Below are positions 17,607-26,412 of a stretch of DNA of 64,000 nt, one piece after another. Each line of letters opens with the position of its first letter. Within the stretch, counting starts at the first letter, position 1. The stretch lies in the NCBI RefSeq assembly GCF_014268455.2, contig NZ_CP077085.1, positions 1,922,001 to 1,986,000 of the forward strand, given 5' to 3'. The translations under genes were made by a program, and so were the position numbers. The stretch is from Pseudomonas shahriarae (GTDB taxonomy: Bacteria > Pseudomonadota > Gammaproteobacteria > Pseudomonadales > Pseudomonadaceae). The notes under the pieces are model-generated. The model ran no database searches, had not been told where the DNA came from, and worked only from the letters and a program-made list of their open reading frames with translations.

Positions 17607-18897
17607 GGAAAAACTCCAGCATGGCGTCGGCGTTGACGCGGTAATTGAGGTTGCCGCAGTGGCCGCCCAGCGGGTAGACGGTCAAGCGATCGCCGAAGGT
17701 CTTGCGCAAGAAGCCCAGGTCGCCAGGGCCGAGGATCACGTCGTCGGCGTTGTGCATCACGGCGATTTTCGGGCTGTCACGCAGGTAATCCTCGAGGGCG
17801 TACAGGCTCACCTGGTCGATCAGTTGCAGCAGGCTGCCGCCGTCGGAGCGGGCGCGCCACATCGGGATCACTTGTTCGGTCAGGTAGCAGTCGAAATCAC
17901 ACTGCAGCGCACGCTTGAGGAACGGCGTGAGGCTGGTGCTTTCGGTGATTGGGTATTTGGGCGGGATGATCAGGCCGCGACGGTTGATCAGGTCCGAGGT
18001 AAAGGCGATATCGGCCGCCGAGAAGCGGAACGAGGTGCCGATCAGCATCGCCATCTGCTCGTTGGTCAGGTGCTCCTTGGAGTTCTGGAAGTCGTAGAGC
18101 AGGGCATCGTTCATGTCGATATAGCCCTTTTGCTGGAAGTAGCGGGTCAGCTTGTTCAACACCAGCTCATAGAAGGTGGTGCTGTTGTTGATGCCCTTGA
18201 CCTCGGTCTGCACCAGCTTGTCGAGGTTGGTGATGGAGGTATAGAGGTTGACCGGCGGGTTCAGCAGCAGCACTTTCTTGAAGTTGAAGCTGCGTCGTGT
18301 CTCGTCCAGTTTGGCGACGAACGCCGCGTCCAGCGCCCCCAGGCTGTAGCCGGTGAGGTAGAAGTCGGTGACCGGCAGCGTGGCGTTTTGTGCGCGCACG
18401 GCCTGCATCACGCGGTACATGTCTTCGGCGTCTTCCTGGGTGATGCCGGGTGTGGCAAAGCGCGAGGCGGCGCTGATGAAGTCGAAGCTGGTGGGCGACG
18501 ACAGTTGGACGACATGGTAGCCGGCCTTGTAGTACAGCTTTTTCAGGTATTCGTTGAGAGAGCTGTCAAAACGCGCGCCGGTGCCGGCGATCAGGAAGAT
18601 CAGTGGCGCGGCGCGATCCTGTTTGGCAATGCGGTAGGTGAGCTTCTTCACCGCCCAGAAGTTGTCGGGCAGGCTGAATTCACGCTCCGGGCGCATGTTC
18701 AGGTTGTAGTCGGATTGGTTGATGTCATCAATGGATGGCAAATCCGGCCGCAAGTCCGGTGGCGTTGTGGCGATGGTCGCTTCGAACGGGTTGGTCAAAG
18801 GATAGCCATAGCTGGCCGGGTCGACGTCGACCGCCAGTGCTGACGCACTCAAAAAAAGGCCACCCAACAGGGCAGCGCAGCGCAAGGAACGGAGCAT
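17599..18897 (-). CDS. Exported alpha/beta-hydrolase-like protein, co-operonic with mlaA
   Basis: This 432-residue protein has a signal peptide (MLRSLRCAALLGGLFLSASALA) and an alpha/beta-hydrolase core: LIFLIAGTGARFDSS (oxyanion region), the nucleophile elbow FYLTGYSLGALDAAF, and a C-terminal PLGGHCGNLNY that may supply the histidine. Substrate is unknown. It lies directly upstream of mlaA with an 8-base overlap, an arrangement I recall from P. aeruginosa next to vacJ. A role in envelope lipid turnover is therefore plausible but unproven. Confidence 0.75.
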   Translation of the reverse strand: MLRSLRCAALLGGLFLSASALAVDVDPASYGYPLTNPFEATIATTPPDLRPDLPSIDDINQSDYNLNMRPEREFSLPDNFWAVKKLTYRIAKQDRAAPLIFLIAGTGARFDSSLNEYLKKLYYKAGYHVVQLSSPTSFDFISAASRFATPGITQEDAEDMYRVMQAVRAQNATLPVTDFYLTGYSLGALDAAFVAKLDETRRSFNFKKVLLLNPPVNLYTSITNLDKLVQTEVKGINNSTTFYELVLNKLTRYFQQKGYIDMNDALLYDFQNSKEHLTNEQMAMLIGTSFRFSAADIAFTSDLINRRGLIIPPKYPITESTSLTPFLKRALQCDFDCYLTEQVIPMWRARSDGGSLLQLIDQVSLYALEDYLRDSPKIAVMHNADDVILGPGDLGFLRKTFGDRLTVYPLGGHCGNLNYRVNADAMLEFFRG

Positions 18898-19132
18898 GAC
18901 TAAATCCCTAAGAGGAAACGTGCTTAATGAAGTTCGCAGGCTATGACCACCGCGTTATCGCCGAAGTGCCAGCCATCGGCACTTAATATCGGAAAAAACA
19001 TAGGAATCGAGGTAATAGTATGCAGACGATACACTTTGGCACGCTTTGATGAATAGTTATCTGTGCGCAACCCTTGCCAATGGCCCTGGGGAGATTAAGC
19101 TGGGCGCCGTTTTCGTCTATCGGAGTGCCCTT

Positions 19133-19501
19133 ATGTCCCGTCGTTTGCCGCTGATCCTGCTGCTGTTGGCCTTGCCGTTATGGCTGGCTGCCAGTTATGG
19201 CGCCCGTTATGGGTTTATGGAGGACGGGCAGTGGGTGGGCATCTGCGTTGACGATGCCAGCCGCTGGGAGTGCCAGTTACGGGCGAACCTGGGTTTGATG
19301 ATCCACTTCAAGGTCATGGGCTGGGCGGCGCTGGTCACCTCGGTGCTGGCGTTTGTACTGCCAGGCCGTGCCGGTTGGGGTTTGGCGGTGTTGGGGCTGG
19401 CGTTCGGGATTCCGGCATTGGCGTTGTACAACACCAATTTTGCGGTGTTTGCCTTGGTGATTGCCGGGTTGCGGTTGGTCAGGGCGCCTCGGGCTGCCTG
19501 A
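19133..19501 (+). CDS. Small membrane protein of unknown function
   Basis: A 122-residue protein with an N-terminal hydrophobic segment (LPLILLLLALPLWLAASYGARYGF), a short polar loop with two cysteines (GICVDDASRWECQLRAN), then two or three more membrane helices. No family is recognised with certainty. A CGGAG site lies 8 bases upstream of ATG 19133, favouring this start over 19046. The palindromic repeat element begins 14 bases past the stop codon. Confidence 0.7.
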   Translation: MSRRLPLILLLLALPLWLAASYGARYGFMEDGQWVGICVDDASRWECQLRANLGLMIHFKVMGWAALVTSVLAFVLPGRAGWGLAVLGLAFGIPALALYNTNFAVFALVIAGLRLVRAPRAA

Positions 19502-19656
19502 TAGGGCCAATCGCAGCATAGGTATCTACACATCTCTTTAAGTGATTCTTAGGTTTGTGTACATATCCGTTGCTGCGGTTACGGCGGCTATTGGTTCCGC
19601 CCTTACGTGAACTGCCCCCCGAATGTTGGACACCTGACCCCTCGGGAGGGTGTTCC

Positions 19657-20199
19657 ATGACGAAATACAACCTAGCGCTCAAGCAATCACTGATTGAAGA
19701 GTGTCTGTCTGCCAGTAGCGTTCATGAGGTGGCCCTCAGGCATGGCTTGAGTCCATCGCTACTGCGGCGCTGGATCAAGGGTTTTGAAAAGCACGGTTCC
19801 TCTGGCTTGATTGCTAAGTACAGCCATTACGATGCCCAGTTTAAATTGAAGGTTTTGCAGTGCATCGAACAAGACGGACTGTCGGCCCAACAGGCCTGTA
19901 TACAGTTTGATATCCGTGGCCCAAGCAGTATCAGGCAGTGGCAAAAGCTGTACGATGAGGGCGGCGTAGAAGCGCTACAACCGCATCGTCTTCAAGAGTC
20001 CAGCATGCCCCGCAAACCTTCCAGACAACCCAAAGCAAGTCCTGCTCTTCCTGCGGACGCAGAGCTGACCCCTGAACAAATGCTCGCAGAACTGGCCTAT
20101 CTGCGCGCGGAGAATGCCTATTTAAAAAAGCTCGATGCCTTAATCCAAGCGGATCCCCGTACTGCGCAGCCAAAAAAACGCAGGCCGTCCAAGGATTGA
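19657..20199 (+). CDS. IS3-family transposase OrfA
   Basis: This 180-residue protein has two helix-turn-helix units (SVHEVALRHGLSPSLLRRWI and SAQQACIQFDIRGPSSIRQW) and a C-terminal leucine-zipper segment (ELAYLRAENAYLKKLDALI), the IS150-group layout. It would bind the inverted repeats. Near its end lies a run of seven A (20172-20178). A -1 shift there would continue into orfB and give the fused transposase typical of IS3 elements. Confidence 0.92.
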   Translation: MTKYNLALKQSLIEECLSASSVHEVALRHGLSPSLLRRWIKGFEKHGSSGLIAKYSHYDAQFKLKVLQCIEQDGLSAQQACIQFDIRGPSSIRQWQKLYDEGGVEALQPHRLQESSMPRKPSRQPKASPALPADAELTPEQMLAELAYLRAENAYLKKLDALIQADPRTAQPKKRRPSKD

Positions 20200-21020
20200 G
20201 GCATGAGCATCCACTTGCTCTGTTGCTACGTGCAGCGGGACTTGCACGCAGCACCTTCTATTACCAAAGCAAAACACTGCTAACCGACAAGCATGCCGAC
20301 CTTAAAGATCGCATCCGCAGCGTCTTTCACGGGAATAAGGGGCGTTACGGCTACCGCCGTATCACTGCGACCCTTGGAAACAGTGGTGAGTTGATCAATC
20401 ACAAAAAGGTGCATCGGCTGATGCAGATAATGGGCCTCAAGTCGCTGGTCAAAGTGAAGAAATATCGCTCTTACCGAGGTGCTGAAGGGCTTGTTGCGCC
20501 TGATCTACTAAAGCGCGAATTTAAGGCAGAAGCCCCTAACCAGAAATGGGTAACCGACGTGACGGAGTTCAAGGTGAAGGGGCAAAAGCTGTTTCTCTCG
20601 CCTCTCATGGATTTGTACAACGGCGAGATCCTGGCCTACCAGATCAACCGACGTCCCGAATTCAGGATGGTCTCGATGATGCTGGAAAAAGCCTTCGGGC
20701 GACTGAGTCGAGATGAAAAACCAATACTGCACTCTGACCAGGGTTGGCAGTACAGGCAGCCTACCTACCGACATATGCTGGCCGAAAAGAGCATCGAGCA
20801 GAGCATGTCGCGCAAGGGTAATTGCTTGGACAATGCCGCCATGGAAAGCTTTTTCGGCACACTCAAGAGCGAGTTTTTCTATCTGGAATCATTTGAGAGT
20901 GTGGAGCAGCTGGCATCAGGCATAGAGGATTACATTGCCTACTACAACCAAGACCGCATAAGCCTCAGACTGAATGGCTTGAGTCCGGTACAATTTCGTA
21001 TCCAGACGCTGAATCAATAG
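20196..21020 (+). CDS. IS3-family transposase OrfB (catalytic, DDE)
   Basis: A 274-residue integrase-fold frame. The DDE residues are visible as WVTDVTEF, LHSDQGWQYR and NCLDNAAMESFFGTLKSEF, preceded by the HTH_21-like GNKGRYGYRRITATL. The only upstream start is TTG 20196, overlapping the orfA stop codon, which suggests production mainly as an OrfAB fusion by -1 frameshifting on A7. The frame is complete. Confidence 0.93.
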   Translation: MRHEHPLALLLRAAGLARSTFYYQSKTLLTDKHADLKDRIRSVFHGNKGRYGYRRITATLGNSGELINHKKVHRLMQIMGLKSLVKVKKYRSYRGAEGLVAPDLLKREFKAEAPNQKWVTDVTEFKVKGQKLFLSPLMDLYNGEILAYQINRRPEFRMVSMMLEKAFGRLSRDEKPILHSDQGWQYRQPTYRHMLAEKSIEQSMSRKGNCLDNAAMESFFGTLKSEFFYLESFESVEQLASGIEDYIAYYNQDRISLRLNGLSPVQFRIQTLNQ

Positions 21021-21075
21021 CGTCCCTGTCCAACATTCGGGGGGCAGTTCAACGGCGGGTCACTTTCGAAGAGCG

Positions 21076-22333
21076 TGTACGGACCGGACACATGGTTGAC
21101 GGGTGTGCGGGGACATGGTGGACACTTTTGGCGAGCCAACTTCGCCGGAAAGCCATCATGCCCTGGGACACGAGAGATACCATGAGCCTGAAAGAAGAGT
21201 TCATTGCCTTAGCACGGCAACCCGGCAGCAATAAACGAGAGCTGTGTCGACGGTTCGGCATCAGTCCGCAAACGGCCTATAAGTGGTTGAAACGCTATGA
21301 AATGCAGGGGCAGTCTGGACTGCAAGAGAAGTCCCGAAAACCTGCGACTAGCCCAAAGCTAACCGCGCCAGCTCTGGAAGCGGAAGTCATAGCGCTTAGG
21401 CGAGCACATCCCGCTTGGGGCGGACGTACAATCAGCAGCCTTTTGAAAAAGCAGATTGCTCCTAGCACTGTCACCAATGTTCTGCACCGATGCGGGCTGA
21501 TTCAGCCTGTTCAGAAGGAACAAGAAGCAAAGCTGAGATTTGAACACGATGCACCTAACGATCTTTGGCAGATGGATTTCAAAGGGCACTTCCCGACGCA
21601 AGAAGGCCGATGCCATCCGCTGACGTTGCTGGACGATCACTCACGATTCAATTTGGCGATTCAAGCTTGTGATAACGAGCGTGGAATCACAGTGAAGGAA
21701 AAGATGATCGAGGTATTCCAGCGCTTTGGTTTACCGGCTCGCATCAACGTTGACAATGGGCCGCCATGGGGCTCGCCACGCAACCCTGGGGAAATCACAG
21801 AATTAAGTATCTGGTTGATTCGCTTGGGGATCAGGATCAGCTTCAGTCGTCCTTATCACCCTCAAACCAATGGAAAGATTGAGCGCTTCCATCGTTCACT
21901 CAAAGCCGAGGTGCTTGATGGGCGTCAATTCTCCACGATCAAGGATGCTCAAACAGCGTTTGATCAATGGCGTGAGGTCTATAACTTAAAACGCCCTCAC
22001 CAAGCACTGGACTACAAGGTGCCTATGGACCGGTATCGAGCAAGCCCCTGGGCTTATCCGCAGCAGCTATCGGAGTTTGAATATGGGCCGGATGATGTGC
22101 TGGCCAAGGTTTATCACAGCCGATTTCGCTTTCAGAAACGTTACTTCAGCATTGCCAAGGGGCTGGTTGGGCAGCACATCGCAGTTCGGCCTAACCCTGA
22201 AAGTGACGGGCTCTTTGACGTCTACTTCTGCCACCATTTCCTACGAACGATCGACGTGAGCAAACCGGACTATGGTTCATAATGTGTCAACTATGTCCCC
22301 GCACATGTGTCCACTATGTGTCCGGTCCGTACA
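21076..22333 (+). mobile_element. IS481-family insertion sequence, 1258 bp, apparently complete
   Basis: The ends are TGTACGGACCGGACACAT and its complement, with further matches (GTGCGGGGACAT) inside. The 8-bp target duplication GAAGAGCG flanks it (21068-21075 and 22334-22341). It entered the left arm of the palindromic element 16 bp from the IS3-family copy, with the IS3 right target duplication between them. Confidence 0.93.
21158..22282 (+). CDS. IS481-family transposase
   Basis: A 374-residue transposase starting MPWDTRDTMSLKEEF, with helix-turn-helix NKRELCRRFGISPQTAYKWL and an rve integrase core. Likely DDE residues lie in WQMDFKGHF, RINVDNGPPWG and NGKIERFHRSLKAEVL. The C-terminal region continues to FLRTIDVSKPDYGS. 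I chose ATG 21158; MSLKEEF at 21182 is an alternative. The frame is intact from end to end. Confidence 0.93.
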   Translation: MPWDTRDTMSLKEEFIALARQPGSNKRELCRRFGISPQTAYKWLKRYEMQGQSGLQEKSRKPATSPKLTAPALEAEVIALRRAHPAWGGRTISSLLKKQIAPSTVTNVLHRCGLIQPVQKEQEAKLRFEHDAPNDLWQMDFKGHFPTQEGRCHPLTLLDDHSRFNLAIQACDNERGITVKEKMIEVFQRFGLPARINVDNGPPWGSPRNPGEITELSIWLIRLGIRISFSRPYHPQTNGKIERFHRSLKAEVLDGRQFSTIKDAQTAFDQWREVYNLKRPHQALDYKVPMDRYRASPWAYPQQLSEFEYGPDDVLAKVYHSRFRFQKRYFSIAKGLVGQHIAVRPNPESDGLFDVYFCHHFLRTIDVSKPDYGS

Positions 22334-22400
22334 GAAGAGCGCGAAAGTAACCAAAGCGCTTTTGCCCCACCACTCGGCACCTCGCCTAGGCTCGGTGTGC

Positions 22401-22509
22401 CCGTCATCCGACATTGATTTTGGGGGCCGCCGCGATGGGCCATCCATGGCCCAGCGCGGCTAACCCGGCGTCCTGCCGGGTTACCCCCCAAATCAATATC
22501 GGATGACGG
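22401..22509. repeat. Cloverleaf-like fold in the left arm of the palindromic element
   Basis: CCGTCATCCGA pairs with TCGGATGACGG and ATTGATTT with AAATCAAT, closing two inner hairpins: GGGCCAT-CC-ATGGCCC and AACCCGGC-GTCCT-GCCGGGTT. The right-arm counterpart keeps the pairing with different bases. Confidence 0.75.
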
Positions 22510-22804
22510 CCAGCGTGGTTTAACGGGGCGCCTCAGATCAAAAGCAAAGCGAGGCGGCCTGACAGCCGACCTGATCGTCGAAGCGTGCGCGGACTCCTGT
22601 GGGAGCTGGCTTGTCGGATCGCCGCATCGCTGCGATGGCGCCGGCACTGCTAGCCTTTATGTTGTCTGACACACCGCTATCGCAGCCTCGCAGGGCGAGA
22701 CAGCTCCCACAGGGGAATGCAGCTTCGCGCTCTGGCATTGCTGTTGCTCTGCTTTTGATCTGGCTTTTGATCTTGATCTTAGGCGCCCCGTTAAACCACG
22801 ATGG

Positions 22805-22914
22805 CCGCAGGCAGGTATTGCGCAGTGGGCACCCCGGCATGGATGCCGGGGTAGCCGCGACACGGCCATGGATGGCCGATCGCGGCGGGCCCACGGAGCA
22901 ATGCCTGACTGCGG
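22805..22914. repeat. Cloverleaf-like fold in the right arm of the palindromic element
   Basis: Outer stem CCGCAGGCAGGTATTG with CAATGCCTGACTGCGG (4 mismatches over 26 paired positions when extended), enclosing ACCCCGGCAT-GG-ATGCCGGGGT and GCCGCG...CGGCCAT-GG-ATGGCCG...CGCGGC. It is an inverted, diverged copy of the left fold. Confidence 0.75.
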
Positions 22915-23085
22915 GCATGCCGAGCCTAGGCGAGGCACCGAGTGGTGGGGCAAGAGCGTTTTGCTTACTTTGGCGCTTCTCCAAAGTGAGCCGCCGTCAG
23001 GGCGGAACCCTAAGTGGCCGTGACCGCAGCAACGGATATGTACACAAACCCAATAAGCTAAAGAGTTGTGTAGATACCTATGCTC

Positions 23086-23150
23086 ATCGCAGGCAAACCC
23101 GCTCCCACATTTGAATGTATTCACAGATCAAAATGTGGGAGCGGTGCGAT
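23086..23150. repeat. REP pair next to the right end of the palindromic element
   Basis: ATCGCAGGCAAACCCGCTCCCACAT-type REP and an inverse GTGGGAGCGG copy. The palindromic element seems to have inserted into this REP, since AATCGC also precedes its left end. Confidence 0.75.
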
Positions 23151-23157
23151 AGCGATC

Positions 23158-24711
23158 TTATGGATTGCGCACCCGCAGGCAACGCCACAAGGCTGCAACC
23201 ATCAACACGCTGACCAGCGCCCAACCCAGGGCCTGCTGGTTCATCAAGCCTTCGCGGTACAGCTGCGGTGCAATGCCGGCGCCGATGATGAAGGTCAGCA
23301 GGGCTATTTCCCGGCGTGGCCCCCTGACCGGGCGCAGCAGGTAGACCAGCGCCGGCAGCAGCAGGGCGGCAGTGGGGAAGCTGCGGTAGCGTGGGTCGAA
23401 CACCAGTGCCAGCATCATTACCGTCGTGGCGAACCCTGCGAATGCAATCAACCAGCCAGCGCGCTGCTCCAGCCAGGCGTAGGCCCGTGCGCGCCAACCC
23501 TGGCGAGCGCTCAAGGCCAGGGCCCCATGGGCCAGCACCAACAGGTTCAGGGCCAGCAACAGCCCAGCCCAGATCCATTCATCAGTGAAGCGCGCGGTCA
23601 CTCGGGTCAGTTCGGCCCAACTGCCAATCGAGCCCGCCGCCACCGCGCCCAGCAACGGCAGCAACAACGCGGCGCGGGTACTGCGCACACGCCCGCCGAG
23701 CACCAGGGTGCCCAATAGGATCAGCCCGCCAACGCCCAGCCACAGCGGCCAGTACGGCACATTGGTGACCGGGCCGGCCAGGATGCCCTTGTCCTGGCGT
23801 TCGGCATCAAACAGCCCCCAGTAACCGCCGACCGCCCCTTCGCTGGCGCGTTTCCACGGCTGGTCAAAGGCTTCGATCAGGTTGTAATGCCAGCCATTGG
23901 CTTCGGCCATGGCGACAAAACCGCGAATGAACTTGGCTTCGTTGACCCGGCTCGGCACTGCGGTTTCCCGCTGGCGGCCTTCGCTGGGCCAGCCGGTTTC
24001 GCCAATCATCACGTCCTTGGGGGCGAAGCGGTTGCCGAAGGTCTGGCGAATATCGCCGACATGGCGCAGGGCCTGGTCGATCCCCGCCGGGTCATCTTCC
24101 CAATACGGCAACAAGTGAATGGTCAGGAAATCCACCGCCGGGGCAATTTCCGGGTGTTGCAGCCAGAACTCCCAGACATCGGCATAGGTGACCGGCTGCT
24201 GGATCTGGCTTTTGACCTTTTCGATCAGCTTCACCAACTGCGTGGCGGTGATTTCCTTGCGCAACAGGGCTTCGTTGCCGACGATCACCGACGTGACCAC
24301 GTCAGGGTTGGCGTTGGCCGAGGCGATCAGCAGGTCGACCTCCTTGGCGTTGTCCATCGGGTTGCTGTTGATCCAGGCACCGATCATCAACTTCAGGCCG
24401 TGTTTGCGCGCCAGGTCCGGCAGGGCTTCGAGGCCGGTCATGGAGTAGGTGCGGATGCACTCAAAGCGCGTGGCCAGCAATGCCAGGTCGGCGTCCATGC
24501 GCTCGGGGCGCAGTTTGAACGGCTGGTCGAACGGTGACTGGTCCTTGTCGAAGGGCGTGTAGGACGCGCATTGCAACTTGTGGCTGGCGCTGGCGACGTC
24601 CGGCAGCACTAGTGGCTGGCCGAGGCCATACCAGTAGCCGCCCAGCGCGAACAGGCCGAGCAGCAAGGCAAATACATAAGGCATGAAGGGGAAGCGGGCA
24701 GTCGCGGTCAT
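23158..24711 (-). CDS. Membrane-anchored glycoside hydrolase family 17 protein (beta-glucan synthesis/remodelling type)
   Basis: A 517-residue protein with an N-terminal membrane segment (PYVFALLLGLFALGGYWYG), a GH17 catalytic domain at about 40-320 and seven or eight membrane helices after it. The likely acid/base glutamate is in VIVGNEALLR and the nucleophile in DVMIGETGWPSEGRQRE. Pseudomonas homologues are often labelled beta-(1,6)-glucan synthase, which fits a transglycosidase role better than free hydrolysis. ATG 24711 directly precedes the membrane helix; codons further upstream run through unlikely sequence. Confidence 0.85.
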   Translation of the reverse strand: MTATARFPFMPYVFALLLGLFALGGYWYGLGQPLVLPDVASASHKLQCASYTPFDKDQSPFDQPFKLRPERMDADLALLATRFECIRTYSMTGLEALPDLARKHGLKLMIGAWINSNPMDNAKEVDLLIASANANPDVVTSVIVGNEALLRKEITATQLVKLIEKVKSQIQQPVTYADVWEFWLQHPEIAPAVDFLTIHLLPYWEDDPAGIDQALRHVGDIRQTFGNRFAPKDVMIGETGWPSEGRQRETAVPSRVNEAKFIRGFVAMAEANGWHYNLIEAFDQPWKRASEGAVGGYWGLFDAERQDKGILAGPVTNVPYWPLWLGVGGLILLGTLVLGGRVRSTRAALLLPLLGAVAAGSIGSWAELTRVTARFTDEWIWAGLLLALNLLVLAHGALALSARQGWRARAYAWLEQRAGWLIAFAGFATTVMMLALVFDPRYRSFPTAALLLPALVYLLRPVRGPRREIALLTFIIGAGIAPQLYREGLMNQQALGWALVSVLMVAALWRCLRVRNP

Positions 24712-24984
24712 GGTCAGGCCGTGTGGGAACAAAGCCGCGCATCTTACCTGTATTTGCCGGTTTTCAGGGGGACCGCATAATTTTGACATGCAAAGTTCGG
24801 GCGGGATTTTGACGCTGCGTCCTAGGAATTTTCCTGCTGGCGTTGTGATGTCGTTTCTTGCTCCGCTGAGGTCGTAGTCAGAGCAGGTCCACAGGTTCAG
24901 CAGGTTGATGATCGAACGGCACCACATGACAACAGGTTGACGTCGCTCGGCATCCGTCGGGCGCAGCACTTTCGGGGAAGCACT

Positions 24985-25836
24985 ATGAAGATGCGACGAC
25001 TCTTGGGCGCAGCTGCCACCTTGGTAGTTGCGATGAGTTCCACACTGGCCAGCGCCGACAGCAAGACCCTGAGCCTCGGTTATGTGGACGGCTGGTCGGA
25101 CAGTGTCGCCACCACCCACGTGGCGGCTGAAGTGATCAAGCAAAAACTGGGCTATGACGTGAAACTGCAGGCGGTTGCCACCGGGATCATGTGGCAGGGC
25201 GTGGCCACCGGCAAACTTGACGCCATGCTTTCGGCCTGGCTGCCGGTCACCCACGGCGAGTATTGGACCAAGAACAAGGACAAAGTGGTCGACTACGGCC
25301 CCAACTTCAAGGATGCGAAGATCGGTTTGATCGTGCCGGAGTACGTCAAGGCCAAGTCCATCGAGGACTTGAAGACCGACACCACCTTCAAGAACAAGAT
25401 CGTTGGCATTGATGCCGGTTCAGGCGTGATGCTCAAGACTGACGAAGCCATCAAGCAATATGGCCTGGACTATAAGCTGCAGGCCAGTTCCGGGGCGGCA
25501 ATGATCGCTGAGTTGACCCGTGCCGAAGACAAGCAGGATTCCATTGCGGTGACCGGCTGGGTGCCACACTGGATGTTCGCCAAGTGGAAGCTGCGTTTCC
25601 TTGACGATCCAAAAGGCATCTATGGCGCCGCCGAGACGGTCAATAGCATCGGCAGCAAGGGCCTGGAAAAGAAAGCCCCGGAAGTCGCGGCATTCCTGAA
25701 GAAATTCCAGTGGGCCTCCAAGGATGAAATCGGCGAAGTAATGCTCGCTATCCAGGAAGGTGCCAAGCCAGATGCGGCGGCCAAGGATTGGGTGGCCAAG
25801 CACCCTGAGCGTGTGGCTGAGTGGACCGCTCCTTGA
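24985..25836 (+). CDS. Glycine betaine/choline-type ABC transporter substrate-binding protein
   Basis: The 283-residue periplasmic protein has a signal peptide (MKMRRLLGAAATLVVAMSSTLASA) and the OpuAC domain: LGYVDGWSDSVATTHVAAEV, AWLPVTHGEYW and VTGWVPHWMFAKWKLRFLDD, whose tryptophans likely cage a quaternary ammonium. GGGGAAG lies upstream of ATG 24985. No permease or ATPase genes are adjacent, so it probably serves a transporter encoded elsewhere, as do the CaiX/CbcX-like orphan binding proteins known in Pseudomonas. Confidence 0.9.
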   Translation: MKMRRLLGAAATLVVAMSSTLASADSKTLSLGYVDGWSDSVATTHVAAEVIKQKLGYDVKLQAVATGIMWQGVATGKLDAMLSAWLPVTHGEYWTKNKDKVVDYGPNFKDAKIGLIVPEYVKAKSIEDLKTDTTFKNKIVGIDAGSGVMLKTDEAIKQYGLDYKLQASSGAAMIAELTRAEDKQDSIAVTGWVPHWMFAKWKLRFLDDPKGIYGAAETVNSIGSKGLEKKAPEVAAFLKKFQWASKDEIGEVMLAIQEGAKPDAAAKDWVAKHPERVAEWTAP

Positions 25837-25866
25837 CCCCCTGAAAAGTATTGGTGATGGGCCTTG

Positions 25867-25956
25867 TGTGAGAGCTGGCCTGCCCGCGATGGCGGTGGAT
25901 CAGTTGATGGATACCTGACTGATTCACCGCCATCGCGGGCAAGCCAGCTCTCCCAT
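25867..25956. repeat. REP pair upstream of yjcH
   Basis: GAGAGCTGGCCTGCCCGCGA and its near complement TCGCGGGCAAGCCAGCTCTC form a long hairpin between the betaine-binding gene and yjcH. Confidence 0.85.
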
Positions 25957-26100
25957 AAGCTCCCTCCCGCAATTGTTTCTGTCACCTCCCAAACCCTCGT
26001 TACACTGGTTCTAAGACTAAGGTCGTCTGGAACCTCTCCCGCAGCCGCATACAGTGGATATGTCCCAATAATAAAAAGCTGTGCTGCGAGGATAAAAACA

Positions 26101-26412
26101 ATGAACGACAGCATTTACCTCTCGATTCAAAACAGCCCGCGCTTCAAGGAGCTGGTCAGAAAAAGGGAAAGGTTCGCCTGGATTCTCTCGGCGATCATGC
26201 TCGGGCTGTATTCCGGATTCATCCTGTTGATTGCTTATGGGCCACAAGTCTTGGGGGCCAAGATCAGCCCTGAGTCGTCCATCACCTGGGGGATCCCGAT
26301 GGGGGTTGGGCTGATTGTCTCGGCCTTTGTGCTCACAGGCATCTACGTGCGACGCGCCAATGGCGAATTCGACGACCTGAACAATGCGATTCTCAAGGAG
26401 GCTGCGCAATGA
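26101..26412 (+). CDS. yjcH: DUF485 membrane protein YjcH
   Basis: This 103-residue protein has two membrane helices ([22 protein letters not shown] and [21 protein letters not shown]) and the DUF485 pattern [16 protein letters not shown]. It is almost always encoded just before actP and overlaps it by 4 bases here, so translation is coupled. The role of YjcH in acetate uptake is not defined. Acs is not nearby. Confidence 0.92.
   Translation: MNDSIYLSIQNSPRFKELVRKRERFAWILSAIMLGLYSGFILLIAYGPQVLGAKISPESSITWGIPMGVGLIVSAFVLTGIYVRRANGEFDDLNNAILKEAAQ

Larger units (their letters stand above)
19608..21051 (+). mobile_element. IS3-family (IS150-type) insertion sequence, 1444 bp, apparently complete
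   Basis: Terminal inverted repeats TGAACTGCCCCCCGAATGTT on the left and the matching complement ending GGGGGGCAGTTCA on the right bound two overlapping transposase frames. The 3-bp target duplication ACG (19605-19607 and 21052-21054) proves insertion into the left arm of the palindromic element. Both frames are intact, so the copy may be active. Confidence 0.95.
19515..23084. repeat. Long palindromic repeat element, interrupted by two insertion sequences
   Basis: The ends AGCATAGGTATCTACACA (19515) and its complement (to 23084) are inverted copies, and the match runs inward through CATATCCGTTGCTGCGGT, GGTTCCGCCCT and the GCCCCACCACTCGG block to about 22556 and 22738. Removing both insertion sequences and one copy of each target duplication leaves about 857 bp. 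It contains no convincing gene. ATCGC occurs next to both ends (19510-19514 and 23086-23090), with one extra base on the right, a possible target duplication within a REP. Each arm contains a cloverleaf-like fold. Confidence 0.85.

Noticed and set aside
19500-23100. Composite transposon carrying cargo between the two IS elements
   Set aside because: The two IS belong to different families, have independent target duplications, and lie 24 bases apart with no gene between.
22599-23114. Open frame of 171 codons within the palindromic element
   Set aside because: It runs through REP-like and cloverleaf sequence with no protein-like composition. The folds explain the sequence better.
24712-25254. 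N-terminal extension of the GH17 gene by up to 181 codons
   Set aside because: The extension covers the divergent promoter region and overlaps the betaine-binding gene; the membrane helix right after Met at 24711 marks the real start.
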